Shown: positions 26,191 through 34,443 of the stretch, piece by piece
Numbering within the stretch: position 1 is the stretch's first letter
Layout of the letters: each line of letters starts with the position of its first letter
Assembly (NCBI RefSeq): GCF_900105215.1
Contig: NZ_FOIP01000001.1
Coordinates: 1,634,001-1,698,000 of the forward strand
Source: Lacrimispora sphenoides
GTDB taxonomy: Bacteria; Bacillota; Clostridia; Lachnospirales; Lachnospiraceae
Length of the DNA: 64,000 nucleotides
Reading direction: 5' to 3'
Made by a program: the position numbers and the translations under genes
The notes under the pieces: generated by a model
The model's input: only the letters and a program-made list of their open reading frames with translations
Told to the model about the DNA's origin: nothing
Database searches by the model: none

Positions 26191-27027
26191 ATGGATGATA
26201 TCCTTTTGCAAGCGGAAAACCTGTCTTATTCTTATGGGCAGGGAAACCAGGTGCTTAAGAAAATCAATTTTACCGTGAAAAAGGGAGAAAAAATAGCAGT
26301 TCTTGGTTCGAACGGAGCTGGGAAATCCACTTGTTTTCTCAATCTGAACGGCGTATTGCGGCCTGAATCCGGCCAGATCCGTTACCGCGGAAAGGAAATT
26401 GGGAAAAAGGATTTGAATGAACTGAGGAAAAATGTGGGGATCGTGTTTCAGGATGCGGATAGCCAGATCATTGCTTCCACGGTGTTTGCGGAGGTCTCCT
26501 TTGGACCGGTGAATTTAAAGCTTCCTAAGGAGGAAGTGAGAAGGCGGGTGGAGACGGCATTGGACTGTATGAATTTAATGCCCATGAAGGACCGGCCGCC
26601 CCACTATTTAAGCGGGGGAGAGAAAAAGCGTGTCAGCATAGCGGATATCATTGCTATGGAATCCGAGGTGGTCATATTTGACGAGCCTACGGCCTCTCTG
26701 GATCCGGTCAATGTGGAAATGTTAGAAGGTGTTCTGGATAAGATGAATGAAATGGGGAAAACTCTTTTGATTTCAACCCATGATGTGGATTTTGCCTACC
26801 GTTTTGCAGACCGGGCGGTGATTTTTTCCGGGGGGCGCATCATAGCCGACGGTCCGGTGAGGGAAGTGTTCGAGGATGATGAGGTATTAAATCAGGCCAA
26901 TTTAAAAAGGCCCATCCTTTTGGAGGTTTATAACAGCCTGGTGAGGCACCGCATTTTAGAAGAAGGCGGGGGCTCTCCCAGAGATGCCGGAGAGCTGGAA
27001 ATGCTCTTACAAACACAAAGAAATTGA
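26191..27027 (+). CDS. cbiO: Cobalt ECF transporter ATPase
   Basis: A 278-residue ATP-binding subunit. Walker A GSNGAGKST at about residue 38, Q-loop VFQDADSQI (typical of ECF ATPases, with the DSQ acidic loop), signature LSGGEKKRVSIADII, Walker B VVIFDEPTASLD, H-loop STHDVDF. It would drive uptake with CbiQ, CbiM and CbiN. It starts 43 bases after cbiQ, and about 36 bases after its stop the cobalamin riboswitch begins. Confidence 0.93.
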   Translation: MDDILLQAENLSYSYGQGNQVLKKINFTVKKGEKIAVLGSNGAGKSTCFLNLNGVLRPESGQIRYRGKEIGKKDLNELRKNVGIVFQDADSQIIASTVFAEVSFGPVNLKLPKEEVRRRVETALDCMNLMPMKDRPPHYLSGGEKKRVSIADIIAMESEVVIFDEPTASLDPVNVEMLEGVLDKMNEMGKTLLISTHDVDFAYRFADRAVIFSGGRIIADGPVREVFEDDEVLNQANLKRPILLEVYNSLVRHRILEEGGGSPRDAGELEMLLQTQRN

Positions 27028-27063
27028 CAGAAACGTATGAAACAGCTACAATACTACATATCA

Positions 27064-27228
27064 TATGAAAGGTGCCTGTGAAAATTCTCCGCAGGATAAT
27101 AGGGAAAAGGGTGCAAATCCCTTACGGTCCCGCCGCTGTAAGTGTGGAGCAGGGCTCAATAATTCACTGGGAAACCGGGAAGAAGAGCTGCTGTGAAGAT
27201 ACACGAGTCAGAAGACCTGCCTTTCATA
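27064..27228 (+). promoter_or_regulatory. Cobalamin riboswitch
   Basis: The conserved blocks are present in order: AGGTGCC, GGGTGCAAATCCC, ACGGTCCCGCCGCTGTAA, CACTGGGAAACCGGGAAG and the B12 box GAGTCAGAAGACCTGCC. The closing P1 stem is perfect: TATGAAAGG (27064-27072) with CCTTTCATA (27220-27228). It binds adenosylcobalamin and represses downstream genes, here cbiM and cbiN. It lies after cbiO, so cbiQO are not under it unless a transcript reads around. Confidence 0.96.
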
Positions 27229-27518
27229 AGGAAGTTCGATTCGCCTTTGGCTCATCGAACGGCTAATTTACTAAATTCAGGCTGCGCCTTCATTAAGTAA
27301 ATTATGCCTGCGATGCATCTGGTTACGAGCGATGACCAGATGCCGGGAAGTCTTTTTGTTGTATAAAGATTTACCCTGTGAGCGCCGGTCTGATGAGTGG
27401 GAATCATCGGAATCAGGTGCTTATTTTATTGGAACACCCTTCGGGTATACCTTTACACCCGATAAAGCGGGGTGGCCCACCCAGAAAACTGTGTGGGAAA
27501 ACAGAAAGGAGAATGAAA
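27229..27518 (+). other. Long structured leader between riboswitch and cbiM
   Basis: About 290 bases separate the aptamer from the cbiM start, much longer than a usual expression platform. Hairpins seen: GTTCGAT/ATCGAAC near 27234-27260, AATTTACT/AGTAAATT near 27266-27304, GCATCTGGT/ACCAGATGC near 27315-27343 followed by a short CTTTTTG, and CCCAC/GTGGG near 27476-27497 just before the ribosome binding site. The CATCTGG hairpin with its T-stretch could be the terminator; the last could mask the site. Frames here have no recognisable product. Confidence 0.5.
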
Positions 27519-28268
27519 ATGAGTAAGAAAGAAAAAAGAGTCATGAAACTAGTCATTGCATTTGCTCTGGCCTTTGGAATTGTTCCAAGCGCCTATGGAA
27601 TGCACATTATGGAGGGGTATTTACCGGTGGGATACTGTATCGCCTGGGGGGCCATTTGCGTGCCATTTCTGGCAGCGGGATTTTTCTCCATCAGGAAGAG
27701 GCTTCAGGAGAACAGGAAAACCATCACCATACTGGCCATGTCGGGAGCCTTTATTTTTGTCATATCATCTTTAAAGATCCCGTCTGTAACCGGAAGCTGT
27801 TCCCATATGACAGGAACCGGCCTTGGGGCACTTTTATTCGGGCCGTCCGCAGTCAGCATTCTGGGAATGATCGTGCTGATATTCCAGGCCATATTACTGG
27901 CACACGGCGGTCTTACGACGCTGGGCGCCAATACCTTTTCCATGGCAATTGCAGGACCGTTCGTGTCTTTTGGAATTTATAAATTATTAAAAATGCTGAA
28001 GGTAAATAAAATGGTCAGCATTTTCCTGGCAGCGATGATCGGTGACCTGTTTACATATTGTGTGACTGCCATTCAGCTTGCACTTGCTTATCCTTCGGAA
28101 ACAGGCGGCGTATTTGCTTCTGCCGTTAAATTTTTAGGGGTATTTGCACCGACTCAGCTCCCCCTTGCAATTATTGAAGGAATCCTCACCACAGTGATCA
28201 TCATCACCCTTGAAACATATGCCCTTCCGGAACTGAAGGCAGTTGGATTCTCAAAGGAGGTTCAGTAA
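27519..28268 (+). CDS. cbiM: Cobalt ECF transporter substrate-binding membrane protein
   Basis: A 249-residue CbiM. After a cleavable N-terminal signal the mature-like sequence begins MHIMEGYLP (M28, H29), whose N-terminal His binds Co2+ in this family. SSLKIPSVTGSCSHMTGTGLGALLFGP and HGGLTTLGANTFSMAIAGPF are hallmark loops. ATG 27519 follows AAAGGAG by seven bases; upstream in-frame ATGs lie in the riboswitch leader. Repressed by cobalamin through that riboswitch. One base separates its stop from the cbiN start. Confidence 0.95.
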   Translation: MSKKEKRVMKLVIAFALAFGIVPSAYGMHIMEGYLPVGYCIAWGAICVPFLAAGFFSIRKRLQENRKTITILAMSGAFIFVISSLKIPSVTGSCSHMTGTGLGALLFGPSAVSILGMIVLIFQAILLAHGGLTTLGANTFSMAIAGPFVSFGIYKLLKMLKVNKMVSIFLAAMIGDLFTYCVTAIQLALAYPSETGGVFASAVKFLGVFAPTQLPLAIIEGILTTVIIITLETYALPELKAVGFSKEVQ

Positions 28269-28269
28269 T

Positions 28270-28590
28270 ATGACCAGTAAAAACAAAACGATCGTAGCAA
28301 CTCTCCTGATTTTAGCTTTCCTGATTGCAGCGGTTCCCCTCTTTGCCTTAAAGGGAGCCGAATTCGGCGGTTCTGATGATGCAGGAAGCCAGATGATATC
28401 GGAGATCCAGGGAACGGAATATGAGCCATGGTTTACACCGGTAATGGAAACCTTCATCGACGGGGAACTTCCCGGAGAAGTGGAAAGCCTGCTTTTTTGC
28501 ATCCAGACCGGTATCGGTGTAGGTGTTCTTGCCTTTTTCATGGGACGGTTTGTGGAACGGAAGAAGTGGCAGGAAAAAGGGAAATCATGA
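28270..28590 (+). CDS. cbiN: Cobalt ECF transporter accessory subunit
   Basis: A 106-residue protein with two membrane helices (about 8-28 and 78-98) and the CbiN ectodomain AEFGGSDDAG - - IQGTEYEPWFTPV. CbiN helps load Co2+ onto CbiM. AAGGAGG overlaps the end of cbiM, so translation is likely coupled. Confidence 0.93.
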   Translation: MTSKNKTIVATLLILAFLIAAVPLFALKGAEFGGSDDAGSQMISEIQGTEYEPWFTPVMETFIDGELPGEVESLLFCIQTGIGVGVLAFFMGRFVERKKWQEKGKS

Positions 28591-28626
28591 GATAAGATAT
28601 GAACCTAATAAGATAAGATCCTGATA

Positions 28627-28665
28627 GAGGGTGTCTTAGAGGAAAAACACCTTTAAGACACCCTC
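28627..28665. terminator. Hairpin between convergent cbiN and ROK gene
   Basis: GAGGGTGTCTTA (28627-28638) and TAAGACACCCTC (28654-28665) form a perfect 12-base stem, with an inner AAAAACACC loop. Neither side carries a long T-run, but its place between two converging genes suggests a two-way terminator. Confidence 0.65.
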
Positions 28666-28676
28666 AAATTACAATG

Positions 28677-29579
28677 TTATATAAGCATTTCATTTACATG
28701 AATGATTGCTCCTAATATATTAGAATCATTGTTATAGCTGCATTTATCAATTTTGGTTGTTATAAATTTCTCGCCTTTAAAATAGCTCTTGCATGTGCTC
28801 TGAAACTTTTCTCTGACAGCTTCAATAAACCAGGATTCTTCTGATATTCCTCCGCCGATGCATATGATTTCCGGATTATAAAATACAGCGATTGTCAGCA
28901 ATTGGATGGATATATAATTAATCCATTCATCAACTGCTTCTATGGCGGTTCTGTCCCCATTTAAATATTTATCACATACTTCATTTCCATAGACAGCCTT
29001 ATCTTCTAAAGTTAACTTACTGTTGTATATTTTAATTAGAGCTGTCATAGAGCAATAATCCCCTTGACAGTCAAGGGCTCCAGTTTTAAAATTCATGAAT
29101 GGCAAGTGGTGAAATTCTCCTGCATAGCCATCCTTCCCATAGATAACACCTTTCTCATCACATAAGCACCCACCGGTGCCTGTTCCGATGATTAAAAATG
29201 CAGAAGAACGGCTCCCTTTTGCATTTCCCATTTTAAGTTCACAAAGGCCGGCGGCTTTGGCGTCATTGATTGTTGCCACCTTCTTATTTGTCCTTTTTCC
29301 TATTTCACAATTAACATTGCTTTCCTTCATGATACATACATTTGCCGCAGCATAAGATTTTACATTGGAATTTTCATCAATGAGCCCTGGAGCACTTACT
29401 CCTATATTCTTTATTGAGTTAAGGTCTTTGATATTTAAACATATGTAATCATAAAATTCATGTATGTTGTCAAACTTTTTGGTTTTAGCTTTCCAACGGT
29501 CAACAATATGGTACGTTTCATCTGCTAATGCATATTTAATAAATGTTCCGCCTATGTCAATCCCTAAACAATATTCCAT
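28677..29579 (-). CDS. ROK-family sugar kinase-like protein
   Basis: A 300-residue ROK protein without a DNA-binding domain, so a kinase-type and not a NagC-type member. The phosphate loop GIDIGGTFIKYALAD is at residue 6, VSAPGLID near residue 62, the ATP-binding IIGTGTGGCLCDEKG near residue 132, and GGGISEE near residue 245. The ROK zinc motif is atypical: DCQGDYC, lacking the first Cys of CxCGxxGC. Likely glucose, mannose or an amino sugar as substrate. It stands alone on the minus strand. Confidence 0.82.
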   Translation of the reverse strand: MEYCLGIDIGGTFIKYALADETYHIVDRWKAKTKKFDNIHEFYDYICLNIKDLNSIKNIGVSAPGLIDENSNVKSYAAANVCIMKESNVNCEIGKRTNKKVATINDAKAAGLCELKMGNAKGSRSSAFLIIGTGTGGCLCDEKGVIYGKDGYAGEFHHLPFMNFKTGALDCQGDYCSMTALIKIYNSKLTLEDKAVYGNEVCDKYLNGDRTAIEAVDEWINYISIQLLTIAVFYNPEIICIGGGISEESWFIEAVREKFQSTCKSYFKGEKFITTKIDKCSYNNDSNILGAIIHVNEMLI

Positions 29580-29736
29580 ATCCCTCTCCTTAGCCCACTG
29601 ATTATTCTTTTATTCTGTGAAACGAATACTATGGAAACGCCTTTCCCTTCATTATTATTAGAATATCTCAAAAGATGTGGATTCGTCAACGGGAAAATGA
29701 TATACTATTTCTATCTTTTATACGAGGTGAAAAACA

Positions 29737-30492
29737 ATGAAAAAACTGATTTCTTGGAATGTAAACGGCCTTCGCGCCTGCGTGGACAAGGGCTTTTTGG
29801 ATTATTTTAATGAAGTGGATGCGGATGTATTCTGTATCCAGGAAAGCAAGCTTCAGGAGGGACAGATCGAACTTGAACTTCCCGGATATCATCAGTACTG
29901 GAATTATGCGGAAAAGAAAGGCTATTCAGGGACTGCCATATTTACGAAGGAGATGCCTTTGTCAGTGGCTTATGGAATCGGCGTTGAGGAGCATGACAGG
30001 GAAGGCCGGGTGATCGCAGCTGAATATCCGGAATACTATGTGGTTACCTGCTATACCCCTAATTCCCAGAATGAGCTGGCCCGTCTGCCTTACCGGATGA
30101 CATGGGAGGAGGCCTTCTTTTCCTATTTAAAAAAGCTGGAGGATAAAAAGCCGGTGATTTTCTGCGGAGACTTAAATGTGGCTCATAAGGAAATCGATTT
30201 AAAGAATCCTAAAACCAACCGGAAAAATGCAGGCTTTACCGATGAAGAAAGGGAGAAGTTTACCCTCCTTTTGAAAAATGGTTTTATTGACACATACCGT
30301 TATTTCAATCCGGAGCTGGAAAGCGTATACTCCTGGTGGTCTTACCGGTTTAGTGCCAGGCAGAAAAATGCAGGCTGGCGCATTGACTATTTCTGCGTAT
30401 CTGAAAGCTTAGAGGACAGGCTCATAAGTGCGGACATCCATACCGAGGTCTTAGGCTCCGACCACTGCCCTGTGGAGCTTGTGATCCGTTAG
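29737..30492 (+). CDS. xth: Exodeoxyribonuclease III / AP endonuclease
   Basis: A 251-residue ExoIII-family enzyme of base excision repair. The metal and catalytic motifs are complete: SWNVNGLRA at the N-terminus, CIQESKL (metal-binding Glu), CYTPNS, GDLNVAHKEIDL (catalytic Asp and Asn) and the C-terminal GSDHCPV (Asp-His pair). Normal length. It is followed 30 bases later by an ABC-F gene on the same strand, with only spacing to suggest a shared transcript. Confidence 0.95.
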   Translation: MKKLISWNVNGLRACVDKGFLDYFNEVDADVFCIQESKLQEGQIELELPGYHQYWNYAEKKGYSGTAIFTKEMPLSVAYGIGVEEHDREGRVIAAEYPEYYVVTCYTPNSQNELARLPYRMTWEEAFFSYLKKLEDKKPVIFCGDLNVAHKEIDLKNPKTNRKNAGFTDEEREKFTLLLKNGFIDTYRYFNPELESVYSWWSYRFSARQKNAGWRIDYFCVSESLEDRLISADIHTEVLGSDHCPVELVIR

Positions 30493-30522
30493 AGAGTACC
30501 AGACAGGAGAGAACGATAAGGA

Positions 30523-32337
30523 ATGAATTTACTGACGATTGAACATTTAATAAAATCATATACGGAACGTCTGCTTTTTGATGATACCAGCTTCAGCATT
30601 AATGAAGGGGATAAGATCGGGCTAATCGGCATTAACGGAACCGGGAAATCCACTTTGCTACGGATCGTGGCAGGTCTTGAAGAGCCGGATCAGGGGACTG
30701 TGGTAAAGGGACGGAATTTAGATATCCGTTTTCTGTCTCAGAATCCAGTCTTCCATGAAGGTGATACCATTTTAGAGAGCATTGTCCGGGACAATGAAGG
30801 GCATGAGCATGTCTGGGACCTGGAAAGCCAGGCAAAGGCCATGCTGACCAGACTGGGATTTTCGGACTTTGATTCCAAGGTGGAGACCTTGTCAGGAGGA
30901 CAGAGAAAACGGGTGGCATTAGTCAGCGTCCTTCTTGGGAATACCGACTTACTGGTCCTTGACGAGCCAACCAACCATTTAGACAGCAGCATGGCAGACT
31001 GGCTGGAGGACTATTTAAAGCGTTTTAGAGGGGCGTTATTGATGGTAACCCATGACCGGTATTTTTTAGACAGCGTTACCAACCGGATTGTGGAGCTGGA
31101 TAAGGGAAAGCTTTACAACTATCAGGAGAATTATGAAGGCTATTTAAAGCTGAAGGCAGAGCGTATGGACATGGAGGCGGCCTCAGAGCGGAAACGCCAG
31201 TCCATCCTTAAAGTGGAGCTGGAATGGATGCAGCGGGGCGCCAGAGCGCGTTCTACCAAGCAGAAGGCTCATATCCAGCGCTATGAGAATCTCCGTGACC
31301 AGGAGGGGATTAAGATCGATCAGACGGTGGAACTGGATTCTGTTTCAAGCCGTCTGGGGCGTACCACAGTGGAGCTTAATGAGATCAACAAAGCCTTTGG
31401 GGAAAAGGTTCTGATGAAGGACTTTACCTATGTATTCTTAAAAAATGACCGAATCGGCATCATCGGGCCCAATGGAAGCGGTAAGTCCACGTTGATGAAG
31501 ATCACTGCAGGGTGGCTGGAGCCTGACGCTGGGACGGTTACCATAGGGCAGACCGTGAAAATGGGATATTTTTCTCAGGAAAGCGAAGACATGGATGGCA
31601 GTGTAAAGGTCATTGACTACATCCGGAATGTGGCGGAGTATGTAAAGACAAAGGATGGAAGTGTCAGCGCCTCTCAGATGCTGGAACGCTTTCTGTTTCC
31701 CTCAAGTGTTCAGTACACTACCGTCAGCAAGCTGTCCGGTGGGGAGAAAAGAAGGCTATATCTGCTCCGGATCCTGATGGAAGCGCCGAATGTGCTTTTG
31801 CTTGACGAGCCGACCAATGATCTGGATATCCAGACTTTAACGATCTTAGAGGATTATCTTGACAGCTTTCAGGGGATTGTAGTCACGGTTTCTCATGACC
31901 GGTATTTTCTGGACCGGGTCGTGCGCCGGATCTTTGCTTTTGAGGGCCAGGGCCGGGTGACCCAGTATGAGGGAGGCTTTACCGATTATCAGGCGGCATT
32001 TGAGGAGAAATATCCGGAAGGTCTTTCAGGCCAGGCTGAGGAAGCTGCAAAAAGTTCAGAAGCCACGGAAAAGAAGACCAAGGAAAAGCCAAAGGGAGAG
32101 AGGAAGCTAAAATTTTCCTTTAAGGAACAAAGAGAATGGGAAACCATAGAGGAGGATTTAGCGGCCCTGGAAGAAAAGATCGAAGCCCTGGACAGGCAGA
32201 TGGGAGAAGCTTCCAGTGATTACAGCAAGCTGAATGCGCTGATGGAAGAAAAGACAGAGCAGGAAAAGCTGCTGGAAGAAAAAATGGAGCGCTGGATGTA
32301 TCTAAACGATCTGGCAGAACAGATTGAGAACCAATAA
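30523..32337 (+). CDS. ABC-F ATPase, Uup-like
   Basis: A 604-residue ABC-F protein with two intact ATPase domains: Walker A GINGTGKST and GPNGSGKST, signatures LSGGQRKR and LSGGEKRR, Walker B LLVLDEPTNHLD and VLLLDEPTNDLD, and both H-loops SHD/THD. The linker WMQRGARARSTKQKAHIQRYE is typical of Uup. The C-terminal 90 residues are a highly charged coiled coil, as in Uup, which binds branched DNA and also acts on ribosomes. Unlike the other ABC-F protein in this window both ATP sites look functional. Confidence 0.9.
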   Translation: MNLLTIEHLIKSYTERLLFDDTSFSINEGDKIGLIGINGTGKSTLLRIVAGLEEPDQGTVVKGRNLDIRFLSQNPVFHEGDTILESIVRDNEGHEHVWDLESQAKAMLTRLGFSDFDSKVETLSGGQRKRVALVSVLLGNTDLLVLDEPTNHLDSSMADWLEDYLKRFRGALLMVTHDRYFLDSVTNRIVELDKGKLYNYQENYEGYLKLKAERMDMEAASERKRQSILKVELEWMQRGARARSTKQKAHIQRYENLRDQEGIKIDQTVELDSVSSRLGRTTVELNEINKAFGEKVLMKDFTYVFLKNDRIGIIGPNGSGKSTLMKITAGWLEPDAGTVTIGQTVKMGYFSQESEDMDGSVKVIDYIRNVAEYVKTKDGSVSASQMLERFLFPSSVQYTTVSKLSGGEKRRLYLLRILMEAPNVLLLDEPTNDLDIQTLTILEDYLDSFQGIVVTVSHDRYFLDRVVRRIFAFEGQGRVTQYEGGFTDYQAAFEEKYPEGLSGQAEEAAKSSEATEKKTKEKPKGERKLKFSFKEQREWETIEEDLAALEEKIEALDRQMGEASSDYSKLNALMEEKTEQEKLLEEKMERWMYLNDLAEQIENQ

Positions 32338-32403
32338 GATGAACGATAAAAGTCAGCAGAAACTATTCCGGGATCGGACCAAGAGACGGAGGAGATAAGC
32401 GAT

Positions 32404-34239
32404 ATGGTACAGTACAAGATTGCAAAGCACGAGATGGGATCCTATTCTATGGGGCTCTCAAGGGTATCCGGCGGGATCCGCCTGTGTGTGGCTGCGCAAG
32501 GAGAGGAATGCAGGGTCCATATCTATAAGGCCGGAGAAGAAACACCGGTTCAGGCCCTTTCCTTTCCTGCAGAGGCCAGAAAAGGCGATGTATGGAGCAT
32601 GACCATTCTGGGAGAGGATTTTGAAAATCTGGAATACTGCTTTGAAATCGATGGAAAGCTGTTTTCTGATCCTTATGGAACACGTTTTACAGGATGGGAG
32701 ATATGGGGGGATCTTGAACACGCTTCCACTCATTTAAAAACTCCCATCGAGTTTTCTGATTTTGATTGGGAAGAGGATAAGCCTCTTCAAATTCCATATG
32801 AGGACAGTATCATATACCGGCTCCATAACCGGGGTTTTACTAAGCACGCCTCTTCCAAAGTAAAGAGCAGAGGGACCTTCGATGCCATACGGGAAAAGAT
32901 CCCTTATTTGAAGGAACTGGGCATTACTGCGGTGGAGCTGATGCCAGTGAATGAATTTTCCGAGGTCATCATGCAGGAACCTGTGTATGGAAGCCCTTTT
33001 GGTGTGGATAAACCTGTTGGAAAATTGAATTATTGGGGATATACGTCAGGCTGTTATTTTACTCCAAAGGCTTCCTACGCCTCTATAAAGGACCCGGCTT
33101 TGGAGTTTAAAAGCCTTGTGAAGGCTCTTCATAAGGAGGGGCTTGAGTTGATCGTGGAGCTTTTCTTTACCGGAAAGGAACCGCCCTCTTTTGTTCTTGA
33201 TGTGGTTCGGTTCTGGGCGGATGAATTTCATGTGGACGGGATTCATCTGGTAGGAGACCCGCCCTTAGACCTCCTTGAACGGGATCCTTATTTAAGCCGG
33301 ATCAAGCTGTTTGCGGTTTCCTGGGACCCGGCCTTTGAAGGAAAGGTTAAGCACTTAGGAGAGTATAATGACGGCTTTCTGGTGGATATGCGCCGGGTAT
33401 TAAAGGGAGACGAGGAACAGATGAAAAACCTTGCATTCCACACCAGGAGTAATCCATCGGGGTACGGCGTCATTAATTATATGGCCAATACCAACGGATT
33501 TACCATGATGGATATGGTATCTTACGATACCAAGCATAATGAGGAAAACGGGGAGAAAAACCAGGATGGCAATCCCTATAATTATTCCTGGAACTGCGGA
33601 GTCGAAGGGCCGACGAAACGGAAAAAGGTGGTGGAACTTCGGAAAAAGCAGCTGCGAAACGCATTCCTTCTTTTGCTTTTGAGCCAGGGAACGCCCCTTA
33701 TTATGGCTGGAGATGAATTCGGCAATTCCCAGTCAGGCAATAATAATGCATATTGCCAGGATAATGAAGTGTCGTGGCTGAACTGGAATCTGGTTAAGAC
33801 CAATCAGGATATTCTGGAGTTTGTGAAGGCAGTGATTGCATTCCGGAAATCTCATCCGGTGTTCCATATGCCGAAGGAGCCAAGGATCATGGATTATCTG
33901 GCATGCGGGTTCCCCGATGTTTCCTATCATGGAGTAAAGGCATGGTGCCCTGAATTTGATAATTTCCGGCGTCAGCTTGGAATCTTTTACTGTGGGGAAT
34001 ATGGAAGAAAACCGGATGGGACTGCGGATAACAATTTCTATGTGGCTTATAACATGCACTGGGAGCCACACGAATTTGATCTTCCTAATCTGCCTAAGAA
34101 GGAGCAATGGCATGTGGTCTTTCATACGGATAAAGGGGAAGAAAACGGCATGTACCCGGAAGGTAAGGAGCCTGCAGCAGAAGGGAAACGGTTTCTGATT
34201 CCACCCAGGTCCATCGTGGTGTTTATGGGAAAGAAATGA
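32404..34239 (+). CDS. GH13 debranching-enzyme homologue (GlgX/isoamylase-like) without catalytic acids
   Basis: A 611-residue protein with a CBM48-like N-terminal domain (to about 115), a GH13 barrel and a C-terminal beta domain. Long stretches match GlgX: NYWGYTSGCYFTPKASYA, SYDTKHNEENGEKNQDG, SQGTPLIMAGDEFGNSQ and GNNNAYCQDNEVSWLNW. The catalytic positions are changed: the nucleophile in VDGFRFD is Val283 (VDGIHLV), the acid in IAEPWD is Val305 (FAVSWD), and the HD of region IV is T363-N364 (NTNGFT). It should not hydrolyse glucan and may bind it. The reading frame is intact. It follows an ABC-F gene by 66 bases and ends in a strong terminator; no other glycogen gene is in view. Confidence 0.87.
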   Translation: MVQYKIAKHEMGSYSMGLSRVSGGIRLCVAAQGEECRVHIYKAGEETPVQALSFPAEARKGDVWSMTILGEDFENLEYCFEIDGKLFSDPYGTRFTGWEIWGDLEHASTHLKTPIEFSDFDWEEDKPLQIPYEDSIIYRLHNRGFTKHASSKVKSRGTFDAIREKIPYLKELGITAVELMPVNEFSEVIMQEPVYGSPFGVDKPVGKLNYWGYTSGCYFTPKASYASIKDPALEFKSLVKALHKEGLELIVELFFTGKEPPSFVLDVVRFWADEFHVDGIHLVGDPPLDLLERDPYLSRIKLFAVSWDPAFEGKVKHLGEYNDGFLVDMRRVLKGDEEQMKNLAFHTRSNPSGYGVINYMANTNGFTMMDMVSYDTKHNEENGEKNQDGNPYNYSWNCGVEGPTKRKKVVELRKKQLRNAFLLLLLSQGTPLIMAGDEFGNSQSGNNNAYCQDNEVSWLNWNLVKTNQDILEFVKAVIAFRKSHPVFHMPKEPRIMDYLACGFPDVSYHGVKAWCPEFDNFRRQLGIFYCGEYGRKPDGTADNNFYVAYNMHWEPHEFDLPNLPKKEQWHVVFHTDKGEENGMYPEGKEPAAEGKRFLIPPRSIVVFMGKK

Positions 34240-34281
34240 TCCGTGGTATTTGAAAAAGTTATTTACGGTTATGATGTTTTT

Positions 34282-34312
34282 GAGGGCAATCAATCGATTG
34301 CCCTCATTTTTT
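34282..34312 (+). terminator. Intrinsic terminator of the GH13-like gene
   Basis: A perfect 10-base stem (GAGGGCAATC and GATTGCCCTC) with an AATC loop at 34282-34305, followed by ATTTTTTAT. Confidence 0.92.
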
Positions 34313-34443
34313 ATGTATTTTTTATGAGCACATTTTTGTATATTTTTAAATGACAAATTTAGGTATCAATTAAGATAGAAAATAAAGCTTAATTATAATA
34401 ATTAATGAAAGTCAGTGATATATTGCATAAAAGAGGTGGGGCA

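Noticed and set aside
27390..27420. CTGATGAG, like a hammerhead ribozyme core
   Set aside because: The required GAAA and third stem are not at the right positions; the segment instead forms a simple GATGA/TCATC hairpin.
27332..27526. Short frame within the cobalamin riboswitch leader
   Set aside because: Ends inside the cbiM start region, has no ribosome binding site and its translation resembles nothing known; the DNA is better explained as leader RNA.
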